A stretch of 51,347 nucleotides of DNA, from assembly GCA_002270565.1 (NCBI GenBank), contig NQMI01000222.1, forward strand, positions 1 to 51,347, in the 5' to 3' direction. Both the position numbers and the translations under genes were made by a program. The DNA is from Stenocarpella maydis (lineage: Eukaryota; Ascomycota; Sordariomycetes; Diaporthales; Diaporthaceae). Positions 36,628 to 46,976 of the stretch are shown here, one piece after another. The number at the start of each line of letters is the position of its first letter. Position 1 is the first letter of the stretch. The notes below the pieces were generated by a model. That model did no database searches and was not told the origin of the DNA. It saw only the letters and a list, made by a program, of their open reading frames with translations.

Positions 36628-37198
36628 TCACTCTTGCTTGACTGCTCCCGTATTCGGCCGCTTTACTCCGACTCCCAGCACAATCAGGATCCTCGTTACA
36701 ACCATGGGTACAGTACCTGTAAATGCTTAGTCGCTGTCGGAACGTATGCAATCATAACCTTCGAGTGTGGACCTATGCCAGACTGGCCAGGATACAATCT
36801 TGCTTACCAATAAATGCGAGCCAGTCCTCCGTGGTCCAATCTCCTATGTTTGCATAGATGGCCCAGCCCCCCACTGCCTGGGCGGTGCTGTGACAGAACG
36901 CAAAATCGCTCAGCAACATTCCTGCACACAAGACCTTCCAAAGCGCAAGGTTGTCAAACAGGCGCAGAACGACAGCCTCAACAAATGCGAAATAAAGCCA
37001 AGACCCCGCCAGAGTTGTATAAAGGAATGTCGTATCAGGTACAAAGGCGACGGAGTGGCGCGTGGTGCTGCCAACATAAGTACTCGGGTCAACCAAGACA
37101 AGAACTGATCCCATCAGAGCGAACACAGGCTCAATGGTCAGAAGAATCACACGATATGTGTAAGGCACACTGGCCTTCGCTGAGATCTCTTGAGACAT
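36628..37198 (-). CDS. Four-TM fungal membrane protein, DUF7704-like
   Basis: Two exons on the minus strand, 37198-36808 and 36716-36628 (91-bp intron, GTAAGC...TTACAG, phase 1), giving 159 aa. Hydrophobic segments: VILLTIEPVFALMGSVLVLV, LYTTLAGSWLYFAFVEAVVL, ALWKVLCAGMLLSDFAFCHS and, after the splice, GTVPMVVTRILIVLGVGV. Motifs remembered from the DUF7704 family are present: the YR..L..EP start, LxxWKxxLxxxLxxDFxxxxS in the middle, and a final WxxxxWxxFxGxxxxxxR ending in LGVG. Without the splice the frame ends soon after the third segment, so the second exon is well supported by protein sense. Function is unknown; the family is common in filamentous fungi, sometimes near secondary-metabolism genes. 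It is the last gene before the right repeat flank. Confidence 0.78.
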
Positions 37199-37851
37199 CT
37201 TCTGCGCTCCAGGGTGACGTCCAGCTTTGAATATGCGCTGAGCAAGGAACGAGTACTATGATAGTTCGGGCGGGTGCTGACGAGTGTGGGATGTCATGGA
37301 CGGAAAGCACACAGCTTTCGGGCCATAATTGCGGGTGGGACAGGGCTCATAACTAGCCTAGCGCAAGAATAAGCTTTGCAGGCGTGAACCTTGGCAGCTG
37401 GATTAGCAGTCAACTACCAACCGGTTACCAGTCTGCCTGGTAAACTTAGATAAGTTAACCTAACGGCTTAGTAAGGTAAGGGTTCATAAAGGGTTACCCG
37501 TCCGGCTAATAAAGTTTTAAAGTAGGTCTAACAGCTTAATAAAGTAGGGGTTTAAAAATGTATAAGTGAAAAACTAAAAAGATATAATAATTAATATAGT
37601 TTATTAATAAATAATCTATATTAATAAGTAAATTAATTTTATAATATATACTAACTTTTATTAATCTTAATACTTACCTAAGGCTAAATAATTAATGAAA
37701 GTTAGTATTAGTTAATTTTATTAATTTAAAGGCATTAATAAGACTATATTATGATTTTAAATAAATAAACTTTTAATATAGAAATTATATTTTATGTTAA
37801 TTAATATTAACTTTACTCTTAAAATATTAATTTATTATAAATTAATATTAA

Positions 37852-37877
<26 letters not shown>
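37199..37877. other. Right island border, with (TA)n microsatellite
   Basis: Composition drops from normal to AT-rich between about 37380 and 37560, with short imperfect repeats of GGCTTAGTAAGGTAAGGGTT type. A (TA)n run at about 37853-37877 directly precedes the Copia LTR, which may have inserted in or beside it. No gene seen. Confidence 0.5.
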
Positions 37878-37882
<5 letters not shown>

Positions 37883-38083
37883 GATGGGTCACGTATTGCA
37901 ATACGAGTGGGGTGTTGTTCTTGTATTTCTCTCTGTCTTTCGAGTAGTGGGCGTAGCCCGCCAGCTATCTCGGGTCTATATAGTGGGTGGTAGTTGCTTA
38001 GTAAGCAACTACGCCCTCTGGCTATAGTATGGTGGCTGTAGCGATAGCCCACCAATGTGCTGTTGCACACTACTATTGCCACA
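37878..38083 (-). repeat. Copia-type LTR, right copy (3' LTR)
   Basis: Same sequence and orientation as 3137-3351; ends TGTTGG and GCCACA in plus-strand reading are both intact here (TG..CA). On the minus strand it follows AAAAGAAAAGA, a possible polypurine tract, and lies downstream of the Copia RT/RNase H relic, so it would be that element's 3' LTR. TATATAG box retained. Confidence 0.72.
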
Positions 38084-40450
38084 CTGGTAGTCTTTTCTTT
38101 TAAAAATCATAGTAAAAAAAATCCCAGGCGTGGGGTTGAACCCACGCTCTCGCTGTTATAATAAGAACAAAAGAATTACTGTATTTATCATTAGAATCCC
38201 TGTATTGCTGTTGCTTTTGGTCGTGGCAGCTCCTTTACCAAGTTTATTAAATAACCGTTATGCTAAGTACCCATTAAATACAGGCACTTGGAGAGGCCTA
38301 GCGTATTATGGCGGTCCCTGCTTCCTCTGGAAGCTAGGAGCCTGTGATTGTACGGTTCGGCATAATATAGTGCTTTTCCTATATAAAATGTCTGCTTCTA
38401 TTAATATATATTGCTTATTTATTGTCTTTAATACTTAAGGGTTTTAAAAGAAATACGTGATAAGGACTTATGCTTCCTTTACCTATAGGCTATAGGTTGA
38501 ATAAGGATTTGCCTGGAGCTAGAATAATAATTGCCCGGACTCCCTGGAACTGAAATAATAACTATCCAGCCTTCCGGACCCCTTCTCTCTCTTTACTAAG
38601 TGTTAATAATTGATTAAATTGAGTATAGTCTAGATTAGCTGCTAATCTGATGGTAGATATTAATGATAAGTTTTAATGACAACTCGATCTATAAAAGCCT
38701 TCTTCACCTAAGGCTATTTAGGGGAAGAACACTCAGTAAAGCCCTCTCCATCAGAGGCTAATAGCAAGAGTTAGTAAGTATGGATAAAGTAGTAGTTGGG
38801 TTAGGTAGGGATCGTAGCAAACAGTAATGAATGGCATATTAGAGCCAACTTGTTAATAAAATGCATAGTGGAGCGTGTAATATCTAATGCTGCTCTTAGT
38901 AAGTATATAAAACATATATTAAGCAGGAGTTAAGATCGCGAAATCTTAACTAGGGATGCTCGATACATATAGCTAGCAACTTAAGTGCCCATAGGATAGT
39001 GATAACCCTTATCACCTAAACCCTTAGTGCATAGGCACCACTATAAAAATCTTAGCTACAAGGTCTTGCCCTTAGGATGGATTTAAACCATATACTGGCC
39101 AACTATATAGCTCCTTAGGGTAAGACGCAGGTAACTAGTTAACGGGGATCTAAAGTTTTACTGGTTGTTGGTACTATGTGATCCCTTTTTATATCTTAAG
39201 GTACTTATTGACTTCCATCCAGGGCTTAGGGTGCTGGGAAGTGGTGATTCTTCCTTTATATAGGGCAGCATTAGTGTTACGTTGGTATATTGCTAACTAA
39301 GTTACATTAGTTAGTTAATTGCTATTGAGTATGCTTTTGCTAGGTAAGTTAGCATATAGCTATTCTTGTAGTAATTGTTGTAATCCCTTATATAGTGTTT
39401 AGGTAGACGAAGGGGTTATTGCTAACTAGCTATAATCCATATATCCTTCTACCTTAATGATAAGGGTATTATTGTTGATGAGGCGTTCTAGCGCCTTATT
39501 TAATGTACTTTTTATAAAGGCATCCGCTAGGTTATAGTCCCCAGTAATCTACCGGATCTTATGGATCTTATGCTTCTTATATAACTACCTTAACGCTATT
39601 ATATTAATCATTAGGCATTTCTCTTTATTATCCCTGCTTAACTAGATACTCGTATAATGGTATAAGTTTATATAGATGAGGGATCTCTGGTAGACTCAGG
39701 CGTTTAGTAACCTAGCATAAAGTGGCTAATATTATAATCCCTATATTAAAGCTGTTAACCATACTATAAATCTTAGAAGCAAGTATGCTGCATATAACTC
39801 TCTTATACTTTATTAATAACTAATAAAGGATATTTCTAGTAATCTTTTATATAGATAGTTACTTAATTTGCTTTTCATTTACCAGGGTAATTACATAGCT
39901 AATTTGGGAACTAAGGTCCTTATTATTAGCAAAAGACCTGTTTACAAAGATTATTAACTTGGCTGCCGTGAGGTCCAGAGGAATATAGTCAAGGCCACAA
40001 TCAAGGTGGTCTGCTTGCCACTTTAGCCACCCATTTAACTTAGTATAGTCCTCTTCTTTAGGGTCTTGAATTTGTGCTGCAATAGAGAGGTTAAATACTA
40101 CTTCCGGATGGCAAATAGAAGCTAGATATGCTCCTTATATACGTTATTCTATATACTATTAAATGCGATCTATAGCTATATAGTTAACTAGCTGTATCTT
40201 TACTCCTTAGCCCTTCTATCTAAGATATATAATGCATTATATAATTTATAATCTTTATGCTATTAAGTCTAGTAATCTCTTAGGGGTTAATCTATCCTTT
40301 AGCTTGCAGCAGATCTCCTCCTTCTTGATCTTTTACTCCTTAAGTTCTGAGAAAGCTGGGGTATAGAGGATGAGGTATTATTAGTCTAAATATAGTAATA
40401 CTAAAGATTCCTTGCTACTATAGTTGTATCAAGAGGCATGGGTCATATAT
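38084..40450 (-). mobile_element. RIP-degraded Ty1/Copia element, RT/RNase H part
   Basis: AT-rich. On the minus strand at about 40140-39880, translation gives GAYLASICHPEVVFNLSIAA, then PKEEDYTKLNGWLKWQADHLD and VNRSFANNKDLSSQISYV, matching the RT/RNase H end of fungal Copia polyproteins. Further on (about 39800-39470) come ASKIYSMVNSFNIG and GDYNLADAFIKSTLNKALERL, the end of the RNase H domain. Stops interrupt all frames. About 1.4 kb of unrecognised AT-rich DNA separates the end of pol from the LTR at 37878-38083, perhaps another insertion. Confidence 0.7.
38122..38157 (-). repeat. tRNA 3'-half-like remnant
   Basis: Minus-strand GCGTGGGTTCAACCCCACGC is a T-arm-like hairpin followed by CCTGGGA, like a T arm plus 3' acceptor strand. 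The loop is one base short, and no matching 5' acceptor strand (TCCCAGG) or D arm is visible upstream, so this is not a functional tRNA; it could be a SINE or pseudogene fragment. Confidence 0.3.
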
Positions 40451-41400
40451 AGACACAATCATCCCCAGCTTCTCAATATGGTATTTATAATATATATATT
40501 TATTTTTATACTACTATTAAAAACTATATAGAGGCTTAATTACCCTTATAATTATGCCAGCTGGGTATTTACCCCTTATTAGGGGGAAGGTAGTATAAGA
40601 TAGGCCTCTTGAGTATAAATTTTAACTATAGAGATGCCTGAATATTATATAGTTTAAAACGTAATTTATTAATTATTAAAGAAGAGATAAGGGTAAGAAA
40701 GAGTTAATAATTTATACGTTATACTATTAGTGATTATATAAGGATCTTATGTTTTATAAGATCTTAAAGCTAGTTATAATAAGCGGGACTTCTTATATAG
40801 CTTTTATTATGCCCTTAATCCCTATAATATGAGATTTAAAGATCTTATTCCTCTATATCTGTCTCTTATCAAATTGCTAAACTGGATTATTCTTAGCTGA
40901 TTAGCTTGGATACTTCCTTATTGTCTGACTCTTTAAAGGGTTGCCTAGAGTGGTAATGATGCTATTCTAGTGGAGCTTTAGAGTGAGTTTATAGTTCTTA
41001 ATTTCACATTAGGGAGAAGTATGAATAAAGTATCTATCTTCCATAAAACTAAATTATTAGCAGCCTTCAATAGATTGTTATTATTATCTGTAGTAATGAC
41101 TGCCTTCTGCTTGCTCTTGGTTCCCTATGGCTGTTCTTATTATTAAGGGACTACTAGGTTAGGGATAGCTAGTACGGGGTCTGGCTTGAAGTATCTTATA
41201 GCAATGGAGTTATTAATATAAAGACTAATCCTCTCCTAGTTTGGATTTACAACCATATAGAATTACTATTATTTAATATTACTAAGATGGTAAATCATTA
41301 GTTAATCTTAGGAATACCTTAGTTAAGAAAGAATAACCCCTGAATTAATTAAACTACTAGCTAGATCTTTTAGGATAATGCTATTCCCTAGAAGAAGGTT
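40451..41400. other. AT-rich unassigned repeat DNA
   Basis: No intact frame and no motif recognised; probably the further upstream part of the Copia relic and/or the degraded 5' part of Gypsy copy A. Confidence 0.4.
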
Positions 41401-44400
41401 GCAATTAACAGCAAGGGAAGGAGCCACATTACTAAGGATAGCGAATAGGCAATATACTTAAATGGACCTATAGATACCTCTAGGAGTGGACAGAAGGCCC
41501 GACTCTAGGAAGGTAGAGAAGGATTAGGCCACTCAAGCGCCTTATAGAAGGACCAAAGCCAATTAGGAGATCGCCACTCTAACACAACCAGTTAGCACAT
41601 AATATAAGAAACATAACGATACCTTCTTTACCTAAAGGAAGAAAAAGAAGGAGATAAGACCAATAGACTAACACGGATACCAGAAGACTATCATGAATTC
41701 AAGAAAGTATTCCAGGAACGACTTAATACTGTATTACCACAATATATATAATAGGACTATAAAATATTACTGAAACCCGGAATAATACCCTAATTCAAGC
41801 CTATCTATAGATTTAATAAAGAATAACTTAAAGCACTTAGGGAATACCTTAATGAAAACCTCCAGAAGGAATTCATTAGGCTATTACAATCACTAGCAGG
41901 ATACCCAATCCTCTTTATACTAAAGAAGAATAGCAAGCTATAACTTTATATTAACTACCAATAATTAAAGAATATCACAATTAAGAACTAATACCCTCTC
42001 TCACTCATTAAGGAACTATAGGATCAACTTAAAAAAGCAAAATGGTTTATAGCACTCAACTTAAAGTATGGATATAATCTTATTCGAATAAAAGAAGGAG
42101 AAGAATAGAAGACAGCATTTAGAATATATTATGGATATTACAAGATAATAATTATACCTTTCAGATTAACTAATGCGCCTATATTATTTTAGGAAATAAT
42201 CAACTAAATCCTAAGTAAATACCTTAATATTTTTATTATTACCTACTTAAATGATATTCTTATCTTCTTAGAAAACCTTAATAATTATAAGAAATATATT
42301 AAAAAGGTTCTCTAAAAACTTTAGAATGCTAATCTCCTAGTAGAACTAGAAAAATGCAACTAGCATATATAAAAAGTTGATTACCTTAGGTATATAATTA
42401 AACTAGGGAAAATTAAGATATAAGAAGGAAAAGTTAAAGTAATTAAGGGATGGCTAACCCCTGGAAATATTAAGAACGTTAGGGCATTCTTTGGATATAC
42501 CAACTTTTATTAATAGTTTATCATATAATATAGCAATATCGTGAAACCATTAATAGACCTTATTAAGAAGCATTATGCCTTCGGATAGATAGATACTAAA
42601 TAATAAGCTTTCCAGATACTTAAGGATAAGGTTATAAAAGACCCCATACTTAAGGAAGCAGACCTAGAGAAGGAATTTAAAATCCATATAAACACCTTAA
42701 ATAACGCTGCAGGCAGAGAACTTACTTAAAAAGATAATTAAGGAAGGATATACATTATTATAAACTTTAGCAAGAAGTTTAACAGATTAGAAACCTAATA
42801 TACTATACTAGATAAAGAATTTATAGCTATAGTATATACATTCCAGGAATAGCAGTACTACCTTATAAGAGCCAAAAAGCAGATTAAACTCTATATAGAT
42901 TATAAGAACCTTATAACCTTTATGATAACTAAAACTCTTAACAAATGATAAGTTAGATATATAGAGTTCTTATTATAATTTAATATTAAGGTCATCTATA
43001 TAGATGGAGTTAAAAATGCAAGGGCAGATATATTAAGTTGAAGACCTAATCATTAGGATAAGGATTTATTTATAGAATGGATAGTGTTTAGAACCCAAGA
43101 AGACGGAAGCCTCGTTCTCAACCATAAGCTTGATACTATAATTAGAGTTAACTTCTAAACTAGAAAAACCCCTGCTAATCTAAAAGAATAAGATAAGTTA
43201 ATTATAGAAATATATAAAGCACCAGCATACAGCCACTAAGGTATTGCAGCAATAATTAAAAGGATTTAGCGGAATTACTAGATCCCCAACCTTAAAAAGA
43301 AGGTTCAAGATGTTATTAGCAAATGCAACTCCTGCAATAAAAATAAGGCCTCCAGATACAAACCGTATGGATTATTGAAACCCCTACCAATACCCACAGC
43401 CGTATGTTTATCTATTAGCCTGGACTTCATTGTTAAGCTATCTCTCTTATGAGAACCCTTAACTGGAGTATGGTATGATAGTATTCTGGTAGTGGTTTAT
43501 AGACTGAGCAAGTATGCATACTTTATACTATATAAGGAAGCCAGCACTGCAGAAGAACTTGCATATACATTCTTGCGAATTATTATAAGCAATCATAGAA
43601 TGCCACATGAAATCATCTCAGATAGAGATAAGCTCTTTATATTAAACTTTTGGAAGTTATTAATAAAGTAACTTAGAGCAAGGCATAAGCTCTCAACAAC
43701 AGCACATCCATAAATAAACGGATAAATAGAATGAATCAACCAGATTATAAAATAATACCTCTAATACTATATTAACTAATTACAGGATAATTGGGTTGAA
43801 CTACTACCATTAGCACAGTTTGCCTACAACAGCGCAACTACCAGCATGACTAAGCAGTTACCTTTCTTTGCACTTTATAAATATAAACCTTAGGTATACT
43901 ATAAATCACTACTAGATAATACCCTAGTGGAATTAGCAGAATAAAAAGCAATATAAATTAGATGAATCCAGAAGGATATCTAAATAGAACTTTCTTTTAT
44001 ATAAGAATAAATATTAAAATATATAAATCAGAAAAGAATTAAGGGACTAATTCTTAAGAAGGGAGATAAAGTCTACCTCCTTCACCGAAACATTAAAACC
44101 AAGCAACCTAATAAAAAGCTCAACCATAAGAAAATCAGCCCCTTTAAAATTTCAAGAAAACTTTCAAATACTGACTATAAACTCTTACTACTTAAAGGAA
44201 TAAAATAATACCCAGTCTTTTATATCTTACTCTTAAAACTAGCATATAAAAATATAAAACTTAAAATACAAATTAAAACCCTTAACAAATATAATAAGGA
44301 ATATAAAGTAAAGAATATCATAAACTTAAGATAGCACTAAGGAATAATAAAGTACCTTATTAAGTGGAAAGGCTATAACTCTAATAAAAATATATAGGAA

Positions 44401-44879
44401 CCAGCCTAAAACTTAACCCACTATTATAATAAACTCAAAAAGTATCATACGCAAACCATCACAAAATAGTCCCAGAAACTAGGAATGCAGCCTGAAAACC
44501 CCATATATAATGAGCCACAATAAACTAACATCACAATAAAACTATATAATGAACCCCAGACTTTACAGCTAAAATAGGGGAAACAACTAATAAGAGACTA
44601 GTTATAATGGGAATAACTAGAAGCCAGCGGCTAGTTAACCCCTTGGAAAAACACACCAATACTAGTCACACTATCCAACCAACAACCCAAATATTAGTTA
44701 CACCCAAAACCCATCTAAACAAATACCAGTATCTACACCCCGCACTCTAGCAAATACTAATTATAGAAAAAATAAGACTAGAATAACACAATATAACCAG
44801 TAGACTAAGGACAGCTAGAAGCTAGAACCAGTTAGATAACAGTCAAACAAGTTCCATTCCCAGTAATAAAAATCAGGCA

Positions 44880-45419
44880 TTAAGATAAGCTACCTATAGG
44901 CGCATTTCCTTTACTACCCTTATTACCAGTACCTATAAATTTAGACCAACTAGTACTATTATCTATTAAGGAACTCTAATTAAAAACTCCTACTTCACCC
45001 TCGGAATGCAGCTACACTTCCTGCACCACCATCCTACCAGCCTCCTCAGTAGAACTTTAGTAAACCACCTCAGCAGACTACTCAGCAATCCGCCTCTACT
45101 CAGCATCAGCTTCCTCCTTCTTCACACAATCCAACTTATCCAAATTCAATAAACCCCAACAAATAGCCTGAAACATCTGCTCACGCTACATGCGCTTCTA
45201 CTTGCACAAATAAGGGAGCTTCTCCTCCAACTCTTCAATCTCATCCTCCAGTTTTTAGTGCTAAGCCAAGATATATAAAAGGTCCTTAGAGTTATTCAAT
45301 TCCAAAACATCACACTTTAACCACTACTACCAAACACACTCAGTACAATAACTAAAGGCCTTCTCCAAGACCTCACAACTCTCAATGCCCTACGCCTCAC
45401 AAGAAGAACAAGGCCGCAT
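44880..45419 (-). pseudogene. Antisense Cys6-cluster/coiled-coil ORF of Gypsy copy A
   Basis: A 179-codon frame on the strand opposite to pol, from ATG 45419 to TAA 44880, broken only by TAG/TAA/TGA-type changes at RIP-prone positions. It starts MRPCSSCEA and has cysteines at 4, 7, 15, 25, 28 and 36, i.e. C-x2-C-x7-C-x9-C-x2-C-x7-C, close to a fungal Zn(II)2Cys6 cluster. A coiled-coil-like stretch follows (KLEDEIEELEEKLPYLCK), then FQAICWGLLNLDKLD, SSTEEAGRMVVQEV and a final FIGTG. The counterpart in copy B keeps the same order. The conservation at protein level makes this a real, now inactivated, accessory gene of the element; function is unknown (nucleic-acid binding is an inference). Confidence 0.65.
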
Positions 45420-45618
45420 AATAACAGCATTCTACAGAATGGTAAACAACAAGAAATCACATTACTTAACCTTTCTGAAATAATAAGATGATTTAGAAAC
45501 CCAGGAATCCTTAACTTTAGACAACATAACGGATTAGGAAGGCATAAACAGAAGCACTAACGAACGAAAATAACTTATAGAATACTTTTAAGAATAAAAG
45601 AAGCAAGGGGAGAGATAG

Positions 45619-46026
45619 TATTATAAGCCAACACACATTAGCGGCTAACTACCGCAGAAGACAACCTTATAGGTCGGGAAGTAACCACCAAAAAGAGCGC
45701 CCTGCCTGATCCAATCAGTAACGCCACCTTATCAGGGTTAGGGTCCGGCTCACAACACTCAATTGCAAGCCACACAAGCCCGCTCAAAGGATAAAGTATC
45801 AAGCCTTATGCAAAGGCTCGATGGCTCAGCGTGCAAGCCTGCAAGCCACTGAAGAGTCGGAACATATATACGGACATGATCATCACCACAGTAGATAGTT
45901 TTCATAAAACAGACTCTTCAGTCGTCAATCTAAGTATTCAATCCCGACATTGGATAGCCTCACAGCTAGTAATCATTATCAGTCAACAATATTGCTCAAC
46001 AACCGCCTAACAACGTATTCCGAACA
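45619..46026 (+). repeat. 3' LTR of Gypsy copy A
   Basis: 408 bp, preceded by the purine tract AAGCAAGGGGAGAGATAG. Begins TATTATAAGCC (probably TG.. before RIP) and ends ATTCCGAACA. The reverse complement of 46560-46976 matches along its length. Contains GGGTTAGGG at about 45735 and an ACATATATACGG box. Confidence 0.8.
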
Positions 46027-46559
46027 TAAACCTTTGATCTTTCAGGTTTGATGTACTCGGAAGCCCTTTGATCATTACAGGCGGCTATAAAGGATCTAAT
46101 TATAATATCTAGGCTTAATCTTTAAAATAATCCTTCTAAGACACCTAAGCCTCTGCCTTAGGCAGATAGAGTATAAATGTATAGAGAAGATAGCCTAGGG
46201 ATGCTAAGTAAAGTAAGAACTACTTTATAAATACCTAATTAGAGTAGGGCCGGAATGCTATAGGGTNTGCCCTCTTCTTCTGCCCTCTTCTTCTGCCCTC
46301 TTCTTCTGCCCTCTTCTTCTGCCCTCTTCTTCTGCCCTCTTCTTCTGCCCTCTTCTTCTGCCCTCTTCTTCTGCCCTCTTCTTCTGTCCTCTTCTTTTGC
46401 CACCCTCTATTCCCCTTATAACTCTCTTATCGCGTTAGGGGCTCCTCTTGCCTTCCACGCTCCTCTTGGGGTGGTTGCTTGATTAGGGCTCTGGCAGAAC
46501 GTGTGCCTTTTTGTGTGTGTGGAGGTTTTGTCATCTCGCTCCCTCTGGCCCGTTTTCAA
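46027..46559. other. Spacer between the two facing 3' LTRs
   Basis: 533 bp of mixed composition; first half AT-rich, second half contains a tandem repeat and then ordinary-looking sequence (CTCCTCTTGGGGTGG). No gene seen. One N at 46267. Confidence 0.5.
46268..46397. repeat. 13-bp tandem repeat, ten copies
   Basis: Nine exact copies of TGCCCTCTTCTTC followed by a tenth with changes (TGTCCTCTTCTTT). Pyrimidine-rich on the plus strand. The N just before it suggests the copy number may be uncertain in the assembly. Confidence 0.92.
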
Positions 46560-46976
46560 TGTTCGGAATATGCTGTAAGGCGGTGGTTAAGCAATATTCG
46601 TTTTAACTAATAATAATCACTAGCTGTAAGGCTATCCAGTAGGTAAACTGAATACTTAGATTGATAACTGAAGAGTCTGTTTTATAAAAGCTATCTACTG
46701 TAGTAATAACTATATCCTTATATATTCTGACTCTTCTATTGTGCTGTAAGGGTGGCTTGCTAGGCTTATAGCTAGAGGCTGTAAGCGTTGTGAGTCAGGC
46801 TTGCTAGGCTTAACTGGCTTGATGTTGAGTGCTTAAGCATTGTGAGCCGAACCCTAACCCTGGTAGGGATGTGTATTACTGGCCCATCAGGTGTCCGGCT
46901 GGCTTGGAAGCTACCCCGCTGGTGCTAGGGATGCTTTTTGCAATAGTTAGCTGCTAACCCTTAGTAGTTTATAATA
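46560..46976 (-). repeat. 3' LTR of Gypsy copy B
   Basis: 417 bp, inverted relative to the LTR at 45619-46026; minus-strand start TATTATAAAC after purine tract GGAGAGAGATAG, end ATTCCGAACA. Contains CCCTAACCC (plus strand, about 46850), the same telomere-like string as in copy A. Confidence 0.8.

Larger units (their letters stand above)
41400..46026 (+). mobile_element. Ty3/Gypsy chromovirus copy A, RIP-degraded
   Basis: Plus-strand pol can be followed through many stops in nearly one frame. RT: FKKVFQERLNTVLPQ (41690), GYPILFILKKN, KAKWFIALNLKYGYNLIRI (about 42040) and YLNDILIF (42250; the YLDD box changed). RNase H: LDKEFIAIVY (about 42810). Integrase: zinc finger ending CNSCNKNK (43325), core LDFIVKL (43420), ISDRDKLF (43618), IE.INQII (43727). 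Chromodomain: KYLIKWKGYNSNKNI (about 44350) and NLTHYYNKLKKYH. After pol comes an opposite-strand reading frame (44880-45419) and the 3' LTR (45619-46026). Gag, protease and the 5' LTR are not recognisable. Domain order RT-RH-INT-CHD defines a chromovirus. Confidence 0.88.

Noticed and set aside
31058..37198. P450, OSBP and DUF7704-type genes as a biosynthetic cluster
   Set aside because: No backbone enzyme (PKS, NRPS, terpene cyclase) or cluster regulator is present, and an unrelated mitochondrial gene lies between them.
38122..38157. tRNA gene
   Set aside because: Only a T-arm-like hairpin and a 3' acceptor-like strand; no D arm or 5' acceptor partner found.
46268..46397. Regular short repeats considered as a CRISPR array
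   Set aside because: Units are contiguous 13-mers without spacers, and the genome is eukaryotic.
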